A DNA stretch of 64,000 nt from Pseudarthrobacter oxydans (GCF_034258515.1 NZ_CP139438.1:806001-870000), one strand, 5' to 3'; positions 36,824-48,483 are shown, counted from the first letter of the stretch. Notes: generated from the letters alone by a model not told the origin. Numbers and translations are program-made.

Positions 36824-37837
36824 GTGACGCGCGGCAAGCCTCGCCGGCTGCCGAGGCTTGAGGACGTGGCGGAGCTGGCCGGGGTCTCGCACCAGACCGT
36901 GTCACGGGTGGTCAACAACCACCCCAACGTGAGCGCGGGGACGCGGGAAAGAGTGGAAGCGGTGATAGCCCGGCTTGGCTACCGCCGCAACACCGCAGCC
37001 CGGAGCCTGGTCACCCGGCGCTCGCAGACCATCGGGGTCCTGGGCAGCGAGCTCTCCCAGTACGGTCCTGCCAATACATTGCTGGGCGTGGAACGCGCTG
37101 CAAGGGACGCGGGATATTTCGTCAGCGTCGCCGCGTTGCGGGAGGTCAGCCGTGACGCGATCCTTGACGCCGTCAGGCACTTCCTGGACCAGTCGGTGGA
37201 CGGCATCGTGGTGATCGTTCCGCACCTTGAGACGCTGGCGGCGCTGGCGGAACTTCCCATCGGAGTGCCGGTGGTGGCCGTGGGACCCGATGGGAACGAC
37301 ACGGTTGGCGGCGTCAGGGTGGACCAGCGCCGCGGGGCTGAACTGGCCGTGCGGCACCTTATCGGGCAGGGGCACGTCCGGATCGGGCACGTCGCGGGGC
37401 CGCAGGACTGGATCGATGCCGTGGCGCGCGCCGACGGCTGGCGGTCCACCCTTGCCTCTGCCGGACTCGATACGGACCTGATCATCGAAGGTGACTGGAG
37501 CGCCGGCAGCGGCTACGAAATCGGCCGGCGGATCGCGGCGACCCGCCGGGCAACTGCCCTCTTCGTGGGCAACGACCAGATGGCCTTGGGAGTCCTGCGC
37601 GCACTGACCGAGGCCGGCATCAAGGTGCCGCAGGACGTGTCCGTGGTGGGCTTCGACGACCAGCCCGAGGCCGGCTACTTCAGTCCGCCGCTGACGGTGG
37701 TCCGGCAGGACTTCGAGGAACTGGGCCGGCGGTGCATGCAGATGATGTTCACGGCGTTCGACGGCACGGAAGGACCCCGGACACTCGTGGTGGAGCCGGA
37801 ACTCGTCCTGCGCAGCAGCACGGCGCCGCCCGCCTGA
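36824..37837 (+). CDS. araR: LacI-family transcriptional regulator of the arabinose operon
   Basis: A 337-residue LacI/GalR repressor. The N-terminal helix-turn-helix is LEDVAELAGVSHQTVSRVVN with hinge RRNTAARSLVTRRSQTIGVL. The rest is a periplasmic-binding-protein-like sensor domain, with SVVGFDDQPEAGYFSPPLTV near the end. The GTG start lies 48 bases after araA, so it is probably co-transcribed and forms a feedback loop. The two LacI-type operators before araB are its likely targets. Arabinose or a phosphorylated product as inducer is inferred from context only. Confidence 0.85.
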   Translation: MTRGKPRRLPRLEDVAELAGVSHQTVSRVVNNHPNVSAGTRERVEAVIARLGYRRNTAARSLVTRRSQTIGVLGSELSQYGPANTLLGVERAARDAGYFVSVAALREVSRDAILDAVRHFLDQSVDGIVVIVPHLETLAALAELPIGVPVVAVGPDGNDTVGGVRVDQRRGAELAVRHLIGQGHVRIGHVAGPQDWIDAVARADGWRSTLASAGLDTDLIIEGDWSAGSGYEIGRRIAATRRATALFVGNDQMALGVLRALTEAGIKVPQDVSVVGFDDQPEAGYFSPPLTVVRQDFEELGRRCMQMMFTAFDGTEGPRTLVVEPELVLRSSTAPPA

Positions 37838-38226
37838 AAAGTCCGCCCGGAGACCGGGCCGGCAGCTGATTTAATCCGGGGGAGACCGCCGCGAAACGTG
37901 GCCACAACAATCGCTGCGTAGGTTTCATTGCATGACGGACACCCTGCTCATCCGGCTCCGCGACTGGCTGCTGGATACGTTCACCTACGAATCCGAGTCC
38001 AATGCCGCCGGCGCCATGGCCGACGCCAGCCGGTGGGGCTGGCTTCCGGCCTTGAGTGGAGTGTCCCTGGGCGCCGACCAGGCCCGGTCCGAGCATGCAG
38101 GAACAGCGGGTGGAAGCGGCGGAATGTCTGCTTAGCCACACTATTGCGCCAGTAGGGCGATAATGCCCTAAACTGCTGCACTGAGGTGCCTGAATGGCGC
38201 TGCGCAGCAACGAAAGTGAACAGGCT
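37838..38226 (+). other. Gene-poor interval between araR and the DUF4193 gene
   Basis: About 390 bases. It contains one weak small open frame (37932-38135) and a 6-bp inverted repeat TAGGGC-GATAAT-GCCCTA near 38150, upstream of the DUF4193 gene. I see no RNA gene or clear terminator. Confidence 0.4.
37932..38135 (+). CDS. Small hypothetical protein (doubtful)
   Basis: A 67-residue frame starting MTDTLLIRLRDWLLDTFTYE and ending in a Gly/Ser-rich tail. I recognise no family. There is no clear ribosome-binding site before ATG 37932. The N-terminal 40 residues have a plausible amphipathic composition with native codon use, which is the only reason to list it. Confidence 0.3.
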   Translation: MTDTLLIRLRDWLLDTFTYESESNAAGAMADASRWGWLPALSGVSLGADQARSEHAGTAGGSGGMSA

Positions 38227-38529
38227 ATGGCTACCGATTACGATGCTCCACGCAAGCAGGAAGAAGAGTCGCCCGCCGACTCTCTTGAGGCCCTCCAGGC
38301 GTCGCGGAGCGGCAACGCGCAGACAGCGGTTATCGATGTCGACGAGAACGACACTGCCGAGGGCATTGACCTGCCGGGTGCGGATCTTTCCAACGAGGAA
38401 CTGACGGTCATTGTTGTTCCCGAGCAGTCCGATGAGTTCACCTGCTCGTCGTGCTTCCTGGTCCGCCACCGCTCGCAGGTTGCCCGGGAAAAAGACGGCC
38501 TGAAGTACTGCCGCGACTGCGAAGGCTGA
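38227..38529 (+). CDS. DUF4193 zinc-ribbon-like protein
   Basis: A 100-residue acidic protein of the actinobacterial DUF4193 family. The C-terminal part holds two Cys pairs (FTCSSCFLVRHRSQ and LKYCRDCEG) that probably bind zinc. Function is unknown. I chose ATG 38227, giving MATDYDAPRKQ, over the GTG-initiated extension at 38194, because family members begin this way and have about this length. The upstream AGG is a weak ribosome-binding site. A terminator follows. Confidence 0.87.
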   Translation: MATDYDAPRKQEEESPADSLEALQASRSGNAQTAVIDVDENDTAEGIDLPGADLSNEELTVIVVPEQSDEFTCSSCFLVRHRSQVAREKDGLKYCRDCEG

Positions 38530-38549
38530 CCCTTCTTCCGGATTGCCCG

Positions 38550-38586
38550 GCGCCGGCCACCCCCTTCGGGTGACCGGCGCTTCTTG
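38550..38586 (+). terminator. Terminator after the DUF4193 gene
   Basis: A 13-bp stem with one mismatch (GCGCCGGCCACCC with GGGTGACCGGCGC), a 5-base CTTCG-type loop, then TTCTT. Confidence 0.85.
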
Positions 38587-38825
38587 TCTCCTGCCGCCGT
38601 CGTTATCCCGGTAACGGCAAGGTGCCGGAACAATGCCGAAAGAACACGGAACGGGTTCCAAACGGGCCGGCGGGAAGCCATGTTTCGGCTCTCGCTATAC
38701 AGGGGCGTGATGAAGGGCGCCGCGGGTTAACGGTTGCGTGGCGAAGCGGCAACAAACCTCGTTTCGCGCCGTAAACGCTCCTACTCTTGAGCTATCCATT
38801 CGCTCCACACATGGGTGGCTCCAAA

Positions 38826-39374
38826 ATGAAAAAGTTCTACACCTGGCTGGCTGCCATCCTCCTGGCGGCCGGGCTGGGAATCGTGGTTCCGGGTCCCGCC
38901 TCCGCTTCCACCTCCTACTGCGGGCTCGTATGGGGGTCTTTGGCCAAGGCCGACCAAAGCATGAGCACCGCCACCGTCACCAATGTCCGGACCGGGCAGC
39001 ACTACTGCTTCGACAGGATGGTGGTGGACCTCAACGGCGCCGTTGCGGGTTATACCGTGCGGTACGTTCCACAGATAGTCCAGGACGGGTCCGGCTTTGC
39101 CATCCCCGTCCGGGGGAACGCGCGCCTGCAGGTGACGGTGAACTCGCCCGCCTACGACGAGGACTACAACTCCACCTACAACCCGCCGAACCAGGCTGAG
39201 CTCTCAAACGTTGCCCGCTACCAGACTTTCCGCCAGGTGGTCCTTGCCGGCAGCTATGAGGGCTACACCAGCATCGGGCTGGGCGTACGGGCCCGCCTGC
39301 CGTTCCGGGTCTTCACCCTGGACGGGCCGGGCTCCGGGTCGCGCCTGGTGGTTGACGTGGCGCACTACTGGTGA
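38826..39374 (+). CDS. Secreted AMIN-like domain protein
   Basis: A 182-residue exported protein. The signal peptide MKKFYTWLAAILLAAGLGIV is followed by a likely cleavage site at PASA-S. The mature part resembles AMIN-like domains of actinobacterial secreted proteins: CFDRMVVDLNGAVAGYTVRY, then FRVFTLDGPGSGSRLVVDVA. Two Cys (SYCGLV and HYCFD) may form a disulfide. AMIN domains are thought to bind cell-wall material; the exact role is unknown. ATG 38826 is chosen because the signal peptide starts there; the frame extends upstream to 38787 without reason. Confidence 0.8.
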   Translation: MKKFYTWLAAILLAAGLGIVVPGPASASTSYCGLVWGSLAKADQSMSTATVTNVRTGQHYCFDRMVVDLNGAVAGYTVRYVPQIVQDGSGFAIPVRGNARLQVTVNSPAYDEDYNSTYNPPNQAELSNVARYQTFRQVVLAGSYEGYTSIGLGVRARLPFRVFTLDGPGSGSRLVVDVAHYW

Positions 39375-39393
39375 CAGTCAGGCAATCAGCACC

Positions 39394-39434
39394 GAAGGTG
39401 CCGTTCCCCCGGTTTCCAGGGGAACGGCACCTTC
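39394..39434. terminator. Bidirectional terminator between the AMIN-like gene and the permease gene
   Basis: A perfect 16-bp stem (39394-39409 with 39419-39434) between two convergent genes. Confidence 0.88.
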
Positions 39435-39482
39435 CTTCGCCGGCGGTGACGGCCTCCGGAAGCCTCCGGAAGCGTCCGCGCC

Positions 39483-41039
39483 TTACTCCGGGACCACCAG
39501 TGCGGGGGTATCCCGCTTAAGGGTCTCGCCGCGGAAGAAGCCGGGGCGGACCTTGGCCATGATGAGCATGACGACGGCACCGGACGCCAGGATGCCGACG
39601 CCCAGGACAAAGACCAGGCCCACCCCGAACACCTCCGAGCCGCTGCCGAACTCCGGCGCCCAGCTGTCCACGGCGGTCTGCAGGAACACTACGAACAGGC
39701 CCACGCCGCCCAGCACCGGGCATACCAGGCGGAGGAGGAAATGGCGCATGCTGTTGAACAGGCTGTGGCGGAAGTACCAGGCGCAGGCCAGGGCAGTGAG
39801 GCCGTAGTAGAAGCAGATCATCAGCCCGAGCGCCAGGATGGTGTCATTGAGGACATTCTCGCTGACCACGTGCATCACGGCGTAGAAGCCCGCGGACATG
39901 ATGCCGGCGGCAACCGTGGCGAAGCCCGGCGTCGCAAACTTCCTGCTGACCCGGCTGAACGGCTCCGGAAGCGCGCCGTAGTACCCCATGGCCAGCAGGC
40001 TGCGGGACGGCGACATGAACGTGGACTGCAGGGACGCGGCGGAGCTGGACAGCACTGCCATGGACATAAGGATGGCGAACGGACCCATGATGGGAGAGGC
40101 CAGTGCCGTGAAGATGTTTTCGTGGATCTCGGTGTTGTTCAGGCCGTTGCCGGTATCACCTACGCCGGCGAACATCATGGTGGCGATGCTCACCGTCAGG
40201 TAGATCGCCAGGACGATCACGGCGGTCAGGGTTCCGGCCAGTCCTGCCGTCCTCTTGCCGTTGGAGGTTTCCTCATTGACGGTCAGGCAGACGTCCCAGC
40301 CCCAGTAGACAAAGATGGACAGTGAGATGCCTGCGGCGATCTGCCCGAAGGTCTCGATTCTGGTGACGTCGAACCACTCCCAGCTGAACGGGATGGCAGT
40401 GTCAGAGGCGGACCAGTTGGCGAAGGCCATGCCTACAAAGAGACCCAGGACAAGCAGCTGGAATCCCACCAGGCTGTACTGGACCAGCTTGGTGGTGTGC
40501 AAGCCGCGGTAGCTGACCCAAACGGCCAGGGCCACAAACACAAAGCAGGTCAGCACGTTCAGGGCCTTGTTTGCCGCCAGGTCGGCGAGCTCCGGCGAGC
40601 CCGTCAGCTGGGAAAGGAAGAGGTAAAAGAAGTCGACGGCGACTCCCGCGAGGTTGGAGAGCACAATGATGTTGGCCGCCAGCAGGCCCCACCCGCCCAT
40701 CCAGCCAACCCACGGGCCGAAGGCCTTGGTGACCCAGGTGAAGGTGGTGCCGCTGTCCGGGGAATCGGCGTTGAGTTCCCGGTAGGCAAGGGAGACCAGG
40801 ATCATGGGGATGAAACCGATCAGGAAGATGACGGGCAGCTGGAGCCCGGCTTCGTTGACCGTGGGGCCAAGGGCGCTGGTCAAGGTATAGGCGGGGGCGA
40901 TGGTGGAAATGCCCAGGACGACGACGGCGAGGAGTCCCAGCTGCCCGCCCTTCAGTCCTTTGGGGCTCGTGCCGGCGGCTGCCGGTGAGGGCCTCCCGGA
41001 GCCGTAGGCGGATGTGCTGGTGCGGATGGTCTCGGTCAT
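39483..41039 (-). CDS. APC-family amino acid permease
   Basis: A 518-residue membrane protein with about 12 hydrophobic segments. It has the APC-family first helix region LGISTIAPAYTLTSALGPTV and the later FTWVTKAFGPWVGWMGGWGL. The family imports amino acids, polyamines or related amines by proton symport; the substrate is unknown. ATG 41039 (MTETIRTSTSAYG) is preferred over the frame start at 41093, which lies inside an operator-like palindrome. Two near-identical palindromes upstream suggest tight repression by a regulator not encoded next door. Confidence 0.86.
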   Translation of the reverse strand: MTETIRTSTSAYGSGRPSPAAAGTSPKGLKGGQLGLLAVVVLGISTIAPAYTLTSALGPTVNEAGLQLPVIFLIGFIPMILVSLAYRELNADSPDSGTTFTWVTKAFGPWVGWMGGWGLLAANIIVLSNLAGVAVDFFYLFLSQLTGSPELADLAANKALNVLTCFVFVALAVWVSYRGLHTTKLVQYSLVGFQLLVLGLFVGMAFANWSASDTAIPFSWEWFDVTRIETFGQIAAGISLSIFVYWGWDVCLTVNEETSNGKRTAGLAGTLTAVIVLAIYLTVSIATMMFAGVGDTGNGLNNTEIHENIFTALASPIMGPFAILMSMAVLSSSAASLQSTFMSPSRSLLAMGYYGALPEPFSRVSRKFATPGFATVAAGIMSAGFYAVMHVVSENVLNDTILALGLMICFYYGLTALACAWYFRHSLFNSMRHFLLRLVCPVLGGVGLFVVFLQTAVDSWAPEFGSGSEVFGVGLVFVLGVGILASGAVVMLIMAKVRPGFFRGETLKRDTPALVVPE

Positions 41040-41078
41040 GGCACCACTTTCTGGAGAAGTTGAGACGACGGTCACTAT

Positions 41079-41093
41079 ATGAATGGCGTTCAT
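41079..41093. promoter_or_regulatory. Permease operator, proximal copy
   Basis: ATGAATGGCGTTCAT is a palindrome with a 5-base centre. It overlaps a possible minus-strand -10 (TATAGT). It shares its core with the second copy at 41133. Confidence 0.65.
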
Positions 41094-41132
41094 TTAGTAT
41101 GGAGGGGAGCGCCTCAGGAAGCAAGGAAAATA

Positions 41133-41147
41133 ATGAACGGCGTTCTT
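41133..41147. promoter_or_regulatory. Permease operator, distal copy
   Basis: ATGAACGGCGTTCTT shares the ATGAA-GGCGTTC core with the copy at 41079. The centres are 54 bp apart. Confidence 0.62.
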
Positions 41148-41260
41148 TTGTTTCGGTTGTGAGCGATTTAGTAAGCTCACTGAGAAATTCCCCGCGAGCC
41201 CTCGGCCGTGCCCGATGGTGCTGGTAGCGTCGGGCTTACTGGACCAATTGAGGAGGATGC

Positions 41261-41740
41261 ATGAAAGCTTCACCGACACTGACCAACAACCTGCAGGCCG
41301 TGCTCGCCGACCTGATTGAACTGCATATCCAGGGCAAGCAGGCGCACTGGAACATTGTGGGAACCAACTTCCGCGACCTCCACCTGCAGCTGGATGAGAT
41401 CGTTGACGCTGCGCGCCAGTTCGCCGACGACACCGCCGAGCGGATGCGGGCCCTCCACGCCCTGCCTGACGGCCGCAGCTCCACCGTGGCCGGGTCCACC
41501 AGCCTGGCCCAGTTCCCTGACGGCCTGATCAGCACCAAGGATGCGATCGAGCGGATCGTGGCTGCCCTTGAGGCTGCCGTTGGCACCATGCGCAAGGTTC
41601 ACGATGAGGTGGATGAAGAGGATCCCACCACCGCGGACCTGCTGCACGAGTTCATCGCCAAGCTGGAGCAGTTCGCCTGGATGGTCAATGCTGAAACCAT
41701 GAAGCCCACCGCGAGCGTTACGGCGCCGGACTCCAAATAG
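41261..41740 (+). CDS. dps: Dps-family ferritin-like protein
   Basis: A 159-residue four-helix protein of the Dps family. These form 12-mer shells that oxidise and store iron and protect DNA in starvation or oxidative stress. The ferroxidase ligands are visible in GKQAHWNIVGTNFRDLHLQL and LDEIVDAARQFADDTAERM. There is no long basic tail, so DNA binding is uncertain. The start follows GAGGAGG. Upstream, a 6-bp inverted repeat GTGAGC/GCTCAC at about 41159-41180 could be a control site. A bidirectional terminator follows. Confidence 0.92.
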   Translation: MKASPTLTNNLQAVLADLIELHIQGKQAHWNIVGTNFRDLHLQLDEIVDAARQFADDTAERMRALHALPDGRSSTVAGSTSLAQFPDGLISTKDAIERIVAALEAAVGTMRKVHDEVDEEDPTTADLLHEFIAKLEQFAWMVNAETMKPTASVTAPDSK

Positions 41741-41770
41741 CAGCACCCGCGGCGAAGCGGCCTGCCCGGC

Positions 41771-41808
41771 GCCCGCAGCCGGAGCCACACGCTCCGGCTG
41801 CGGGCGCT
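41771..41808. terminator. Bidirectional terminator between dps and the MFS gene
   Basis: A perfect 15-bp stem (41771-41785 with 41791-41805) and a 5-base loop, with a short T run on the plus strand. Confidence 0.88.
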
Positions 41809-41842
41809 TTGCTGTCTCCGGCGGGGGCGCGCCTTGCGGCCT

Positions 41843-43426
41843 TCAGTTGGCTGCCTTGGGCACCTTCCGGAGTACGACGGCGGCGAGGACTGCCGCCGTC
41901 GCCATCAGTACCAGCCCAATCGCTGCGGTGACGTGCACCCCTGACTCGAAGGCCGAGCCGGCGGCCTGCCGGAGGGTGCTGGCCATGGGGCCCGGCAGGC
42001 CGGCCGCCAGTTCCATGGCTCCAGCGAGGGTCTCTCGGGCGTGCGCGGTGCTTTGGGCGGGGGCGGTTTCTGCCAGGCCGGCCGGAAGCCGCAGGTTGTG
42101 CTGGTAGGAAGCCGTGAGGATGGAACCCAGCACGGCGGTTCCCAAAACGGCGCCAATTTCGTACCCCGTCTCGGAAATCGCTGCCGCCGCCCCGGACTTT
42201 TCCGGCGGCACGCTTCCCAGGATGAGATCGTTGGAGATGGTCTCCGCCGTCCCCACGCCCAGTGCAAGGACCAGCAGCGCGCCGAGGAGCAGCGCGGGCC
42301 CGCCCCCGGTGCTTCCGAAAGCCACCATGCTGTAGCCGGCGGCGCTCATGGCGAGTCCTGCCGCCACCACGAAGCCCGGCCGTACTTTCCTCACCGCCGG
42401 CACCACGGCAAGGCCCGACACCATGGTGGCCACGAGTGCCGGGACCATGGCCATTCCGGCAGCCGAGGGGGACATGCCCTCAATGAGCTGGAGGTGCTGG
42501 GCGAGGAAGAGGATAAAGCCGTTGAATGAAAACAGGGCCAGGATATTGGCAGTGATGGCCATGCTGAACACCCTGTTCCGGAACAGGGGCAGGTCCAGCA
42601 GCGGACTGTGCAGCCGCTGCTGCCTGCGTACGAAGGCCGCGCCCATTGCCAGGCCGAGCGCCATGGTTAAGAGGGCTGTGGCGCCCGGGCCTTCGGTGGC
42701 CAGGTCCTTGATCCCGTAAACCATGGGAACCATGGTGAACAGGGAGAGCAGGATGCTGGGCACGTCCACCCTGCCCGGTGACGGGTCCCTGGACTCCGGG
42801 ATGAAGGCCGGGCCCAGGGTCAGGAGCGGCAGCATGATGGGCACTGCCACCAGGAGTACGGCTCCCCACCAGAACTGTTCCACCAGCCAACCGCCCAGGA
42901 TGGGCCCCAGTGCGGCGCCGCCCGAGAATCCGGCGGCCCAGATGGCGATGGCCAACCTCCGACGGTTGGGGTCCGGGAAGATGTTGCGGATCAGGGACAG
43001 CGTGGCGGGCATCAGCATGGCGCCGAAGAAGCCAAGGAAAGCCCTGCCTGCGATGAGCCATCCGGCGCTGGGGGCAAAAGCGGTTGCTGCCGAGACTGCG
43101 GCAAAGCCGATGCTGCCGATGACCAGCAGGCGGCGCCGGCCGATCCTGTCGCCCAGGCTTCCCATGGCAACCAGCAGCCCGGCCAGCACCAGCGGGTAGG
43201 CGTCCACAATCCACAGCAGTTCTACCCCCGAGGTGCGGAGGGCGGCGGCAATGGCAGGCAGGGCGAAGGACAGGGCCGTGTTGTCCACGGCTACCAGCAG
43301 GACCGGGAACATCAGCAGGCCCAGCGCCAGCCAGTCGCGCCAGCTGCCCCCGGGCAGGCCTGGCGCGGGCAATGCGGTTGGAGCCGGGCGGATGGTGCTC
43401 TGTTGGGAGGCGGCGGGCATGATCAT
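41843..43426 (-). CDS. MFS drug-resistance-type transporter (DHA2, 14-TM)
   Basis: A 527-residue membrane protein of the QacA/SmvA-like DHA2 group with about 14 hydrophobic segments. Motif A is GSLGDRIGRRRLLVIGSIGF, and motif C-like Gly/Pro-rich helix sequence is AGFSGGAALGPILGGWLVEQ. It probably exports drugs or cationic compounds; the substrate is unknown. The first ATG at 43426 and a second at 43420 are both possible. It is divergent from a TetR regulator. The operator palindrome ends 3 bases before the start codon, so the mRNA is probably leaderless. Confidence 0.9.
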   Translation of the reverse strand: MIMPAASQQSTIRPAPTALPAPGLPGGSWRDWLALGLLMFPVLLVAVDNTALSFALPAIAAALRTSGVELLWIVDAYPLVLAGLLVAMGSLGDRIGRRRLLVIGSIGFAAVSAATAFAPSAGWLIAGRAFLGFFGAMLMPATLSLIRNIFPDPNRRRLAIAIWAAGFSGGAALGPILGGWLVEQFWWGAVLLVAVPIMLPLLTLGPAFIPESRDPSPGRVDVPSILLSLFTMVPMVYGIKDLATEGPGATALLTMALGLAMGAAFVRRQQRLHSPLLDLPLFRNRVFSMAITANILALFSFNGFILFLAQHLQLIEGMSPSAAGMAMVPALVATMVSGLAVVPAVRKVRPGFVVAAGLAMSAAGYSMVAFGSTGGGPALLLGALLVLALGVGTAETISNDLILGSVPPEKSGAAAAISETGYEIGAVLGTAVLGSILTASYQHNLRLPAGLAETAPAQSTAHARETLAGAMELAAGLPGPMASTLRQAAGSAFESGVHVTAAIGLVLMATAAVLAAVVLRKVPKAAN

Positions 43427-43429
43427 GCT

Positions 43430-43459
43430 TTAACTATACCGTCTGGACGGTATAGTTAA
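43430..43459. promoter_or_regulatory. TetR operator covering both divergent promoters
   Basis: Two perfect 14-base arms (TTAACTATACCGTC and GACGGTATAGTTAA) with a 2-base centre. Each arm contains TATAGT, a good -10 box, for the gene reading away from it. Binding here would shut off both genes at once. Confidence 0.88.
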
Positions 43460-43492
43460 GAAACAGCTTCGTGACCATGCATGATGGGAACC

Positions 43493-44032
43493 ATGGCCAG
43501 AAAACCCGTTGCGCGAGATGCCGTCCTGGATGCCTTCGAAGAACTCCTGATCGACGTGGGGGAGCGGGCTGCCACCCTGGACGCGGTGGCCAAGCGCGCG
43601 GGCGTCTCCAAGGGGGGCCTCCTGTACCACTTCCCCAACAAGGAAGCGCTGATCGCCGCCACCCTTGAACGGCTGGACCGCCTGGCAGGGGAGGACCTCG
43701 CCGCCATGGCCTCCGCGCCGGAGGGGGCGGCGGCATACTTCATCAAGTCGTCGCTGTGGTCCGATACTCCAATGGACCGCTCCTTTGTTGCCGTGACGCG
43801 GCTGGCGGAGGTGGCCCACGAGGAAGCCCGCCGCCGCTTCGCCGCCATCCAGCAGCAATGGCTGGAGCTTATCGGACAGGACGTGGGCACGCCCATGGCA
43901 AAGGCAGTGCTGTACATGGGGGACGGGCTGTACTTCAACGCCATGTGGGAAAGCGGGCCGTCCGGGAAGGCGGGGAGCAGGCGGGCGGACGTGGCGGAAC
44001 TCCTGTCAGCCGTGGAGCGGCTACGGGGCTAG
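43493..44032 (+). CDS. TetR-family transcriptional regulator
   Basis: A 179-residue TetR repressor. The helix-turn-helix is in RAATLDAVAKRAGVSKGGLL followed by YHFPNKEALIAATLER. The C-terminal ligand domain resembles the TetR_C type seen with DHA2 efflux pumps. It is divergent from such a pump with one shared palindromic operator, so it very likely controls the pump and itself. ATG 43493 (MARKPVARDAV) is preferred over ATGs at 43481 and 43484. The inducer is unknown but probably a pump substrate. Confidence 0.88.
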   Translation: MARKPVARDAVLDAFEELLIDVGERAATLDAVAKRAGVSKGGLLYHFPNKEALIAATLERLDRLAGEDLAAMASAPEGAAAYFIKSSLWSDTPMDRSFVAVTRLAEVAHEEARRRFAAIQQQWLELIGQDVGTPMAKAVLYMGDGLYFNAMWESGPSGKAGSRRADVAELLSAVERLRG

Positions 44033-44130
44033 CTGACATTTGCCCCCGGGCCCGCGGCATAGGAGAATTGTGCTGTGTGCGGGCCGTTACCCGTACGCCA
44101 AGACAACCCAAATGAATAGCCTTTGATCTG

Positions 44131-44375
44131 CGGCGGGAGAGTTCTGCCAGAAGGTACAAGCAGGCGCCGTAGGAGCAATACCTCCCCAGGAATCTCACAG
44201 GCCCATGTACCGCCGCGGCGAGGCACCTCTGGAAAGCAGCACGCCGTCCGCTTTGAGGTCCGTTCCCCGGATCCCTTGACTGACGTGCTCACCGACGGTG
44301 CAAGCGGTGCCCGCGTGTTCAGGCAACGCGGAAACTCTCAGGTACAGATACAGAGCGGGGAGGACCCGAATCGAT
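44131..44375 (+). ncRNA. Tandem glycine riboswitch
   Basis: Two glycine aptamers in a row upstream of gcvP. Aptamer 1 (about 44131-44242) has GCGGGAGAG, GCGCCGTAGGAGCAA, AATCTCACAGGC and CACCTCTGGAAAG. Aptamer 2 (about 44280-44375) has ACCGACGGTGCAAGC, GCGGAAACTCTCAGG and GATACAGAGCGGGGAGG. Both match the conserved glycine-riboswitch core. It should switch on gcvP-gcvT when glycine is high. Confidence 0.92.
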
Positions 44376-44413
44376 GTGGCGTATCCTGCGCCGCCTTAGT
44401 TATGGAGTTCCTC

Positions 44414-47311
<2,898 letters not shown>

Positions 47312-47322
47312 GGACACGCTCC

Positions 47323-48483
47323 ATGGCTGAGAAGCACACTGCCCTGTACGACGAGCACAAGAAGCTGGGCGCATCCTTCACCGACTTCGGCGGCTGGCAG
47401 ATGCCGCTCAAGTACAGCTCCGAGCTCGCCGAACACCGCGCCGTCCGGAAGAGCGCCGGCCTGTTCGACCTCTCCCACATGGGCGAAGTCTGGGTGACCG
47501 GGACGGACGCGGCCGCCTTCCTGGACTACGCGCTGGTGGGAAAGCTCTCCGCCATGCCCGTGGGCAAGGCCAAGTACTCGCTGATCTGCCAGGAGGACGG
47601 CGGCATCATCGACGACCTCATCACGTACCGCCGTCCCGCATCCGCCGGGAGCGCAGAAGGCAGTACCGACCGCTTCCTGGTGGTCCCCAACGCCGGCAAC
47701 GCCGCAGTGGTGGCTGCTGAGCTTTCCAAGCGGGCTGCCGGGTTCGATGTGGAGGTGGATGACGCCTCCGCCGTGACGTCACTGATCGCCGTCCAAGGCC
47801 CCATGGCGCAGGAACTGCTGCTCCGACTGGTCCCCGCAGCCCGGCACAGCCAGGTGACGGAACTGAAGTACTATGCCGCCGTCGAGGTCCCGTTCCTGGT
47901 GGGCGGCGCCGGACTGGACCTGCTGCTCGCACGCACAGGCTACACCGGCGAGGACGGGTTTGAGATCTTCGTGTCCAACGACGACGCCCCCGGCCTGTGG
48001 CAGGCACTCGTCGCCATTGCCGAGGACGGGGAGCTGACGCCCGCCGGGCTGGCCTCGCGCGACTCACTCCGGCTTGAGGCAGGCATGCCGCTCTACGGGA
48101 ATGAGCTCTCCCTGCAGGGCGATCCCTTCGCCGCTGGCCTGGGACCCGTCGTCGCACTGTCCAAGGAAGGCGACTTCGTGGGGAAGGCGGCGCTCGCCGC
48201 GAAGAAGGACGCCGGCGCCGGCTCCACCACAGGCCGAAGGCTCGTCGGGCTCAAGGGACTCGGCCGCCGTGCAGGCCGGGCCCACTATCCGGTCCTCAAG
48301 GACGGCAAAGTGGTAGGCGAAGTCAGCTCCGGCCAGCCCTCACCCACCCTGGGGTACCCCATTGCCATGGCCTACGTGGACGTTGAGTTCACCGCTGTTG
48401 GCACCACCCTGGATATCGACCTGCGAGGTAAGGCAGAGCCGTTCGAAGTCGTCGACCTGCCGTTCTATAAACGCGCCAGGTAG
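47323..48483 (+). CDS. gcvT: Aminomethyltransferase, T protein of the glycine cleavage system
   Basis: A 386-residue folate-dependent enzyme that moves the one-carbon unit from the H-protein aminomethyl group to tetrahydrofolate and releases ammonia. It has MPLKYSSELAEHRAVRKSAG, LFDLSHMGEVWVTG, ARTGYTGEDGFEIFVSNDD and ASRDSLRLEAGMPLYGNEL. It begins 11 bases after gcvP in the same operon and shares its riboswitch control. The H-protein gene gcvH does not follow within the window. Confidence 0.97.
   Translation: MAEKHTALYDEHKKLGASFTDFGGWQMPLKYSSELAEHRAVRKSAGLFDLSHMGEVWVTGTDAAAFLDYALVGKLSAMPVGKAKYSLICQEDGGIIDDLITYRRPASAGSAEGSTDRFLVVPNAGNAAVVAAELSKRAAGFDVEVDDASAVTSLIAVQGPMAQELLLRLVPAARHSQVTELKYYAAVEVPFLVGGAGLDLLLARTGYTGEDGFEIFVSNDDAPGLWQALVAIAEDGELTPAGLASRDSLRLEAGMPLYGNELSLQGDPFAAGLGPVVALSKEGDFVGKAALAAKKDAGAGSTTGRRLVGLKGLGRRAGRAHYPVLKDGKVVGEVSSGQPSPTLGYPIAMAYVDVEFTAVGTTLDIDLRGKAEPFEVVDLPFYKRAR

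Noticed and set aside
36342..36892. Minus-strand frames opposite the araA end and araR start
   Set aside because: They overlap confirmed genes and have no family features.
44123..44413. N-terminal extension of gcvP
   Set aside because: The extra codons translate the glycine riboswitch; GTG 44414 has a ribosome-binding site and P-protein conservation starts there.
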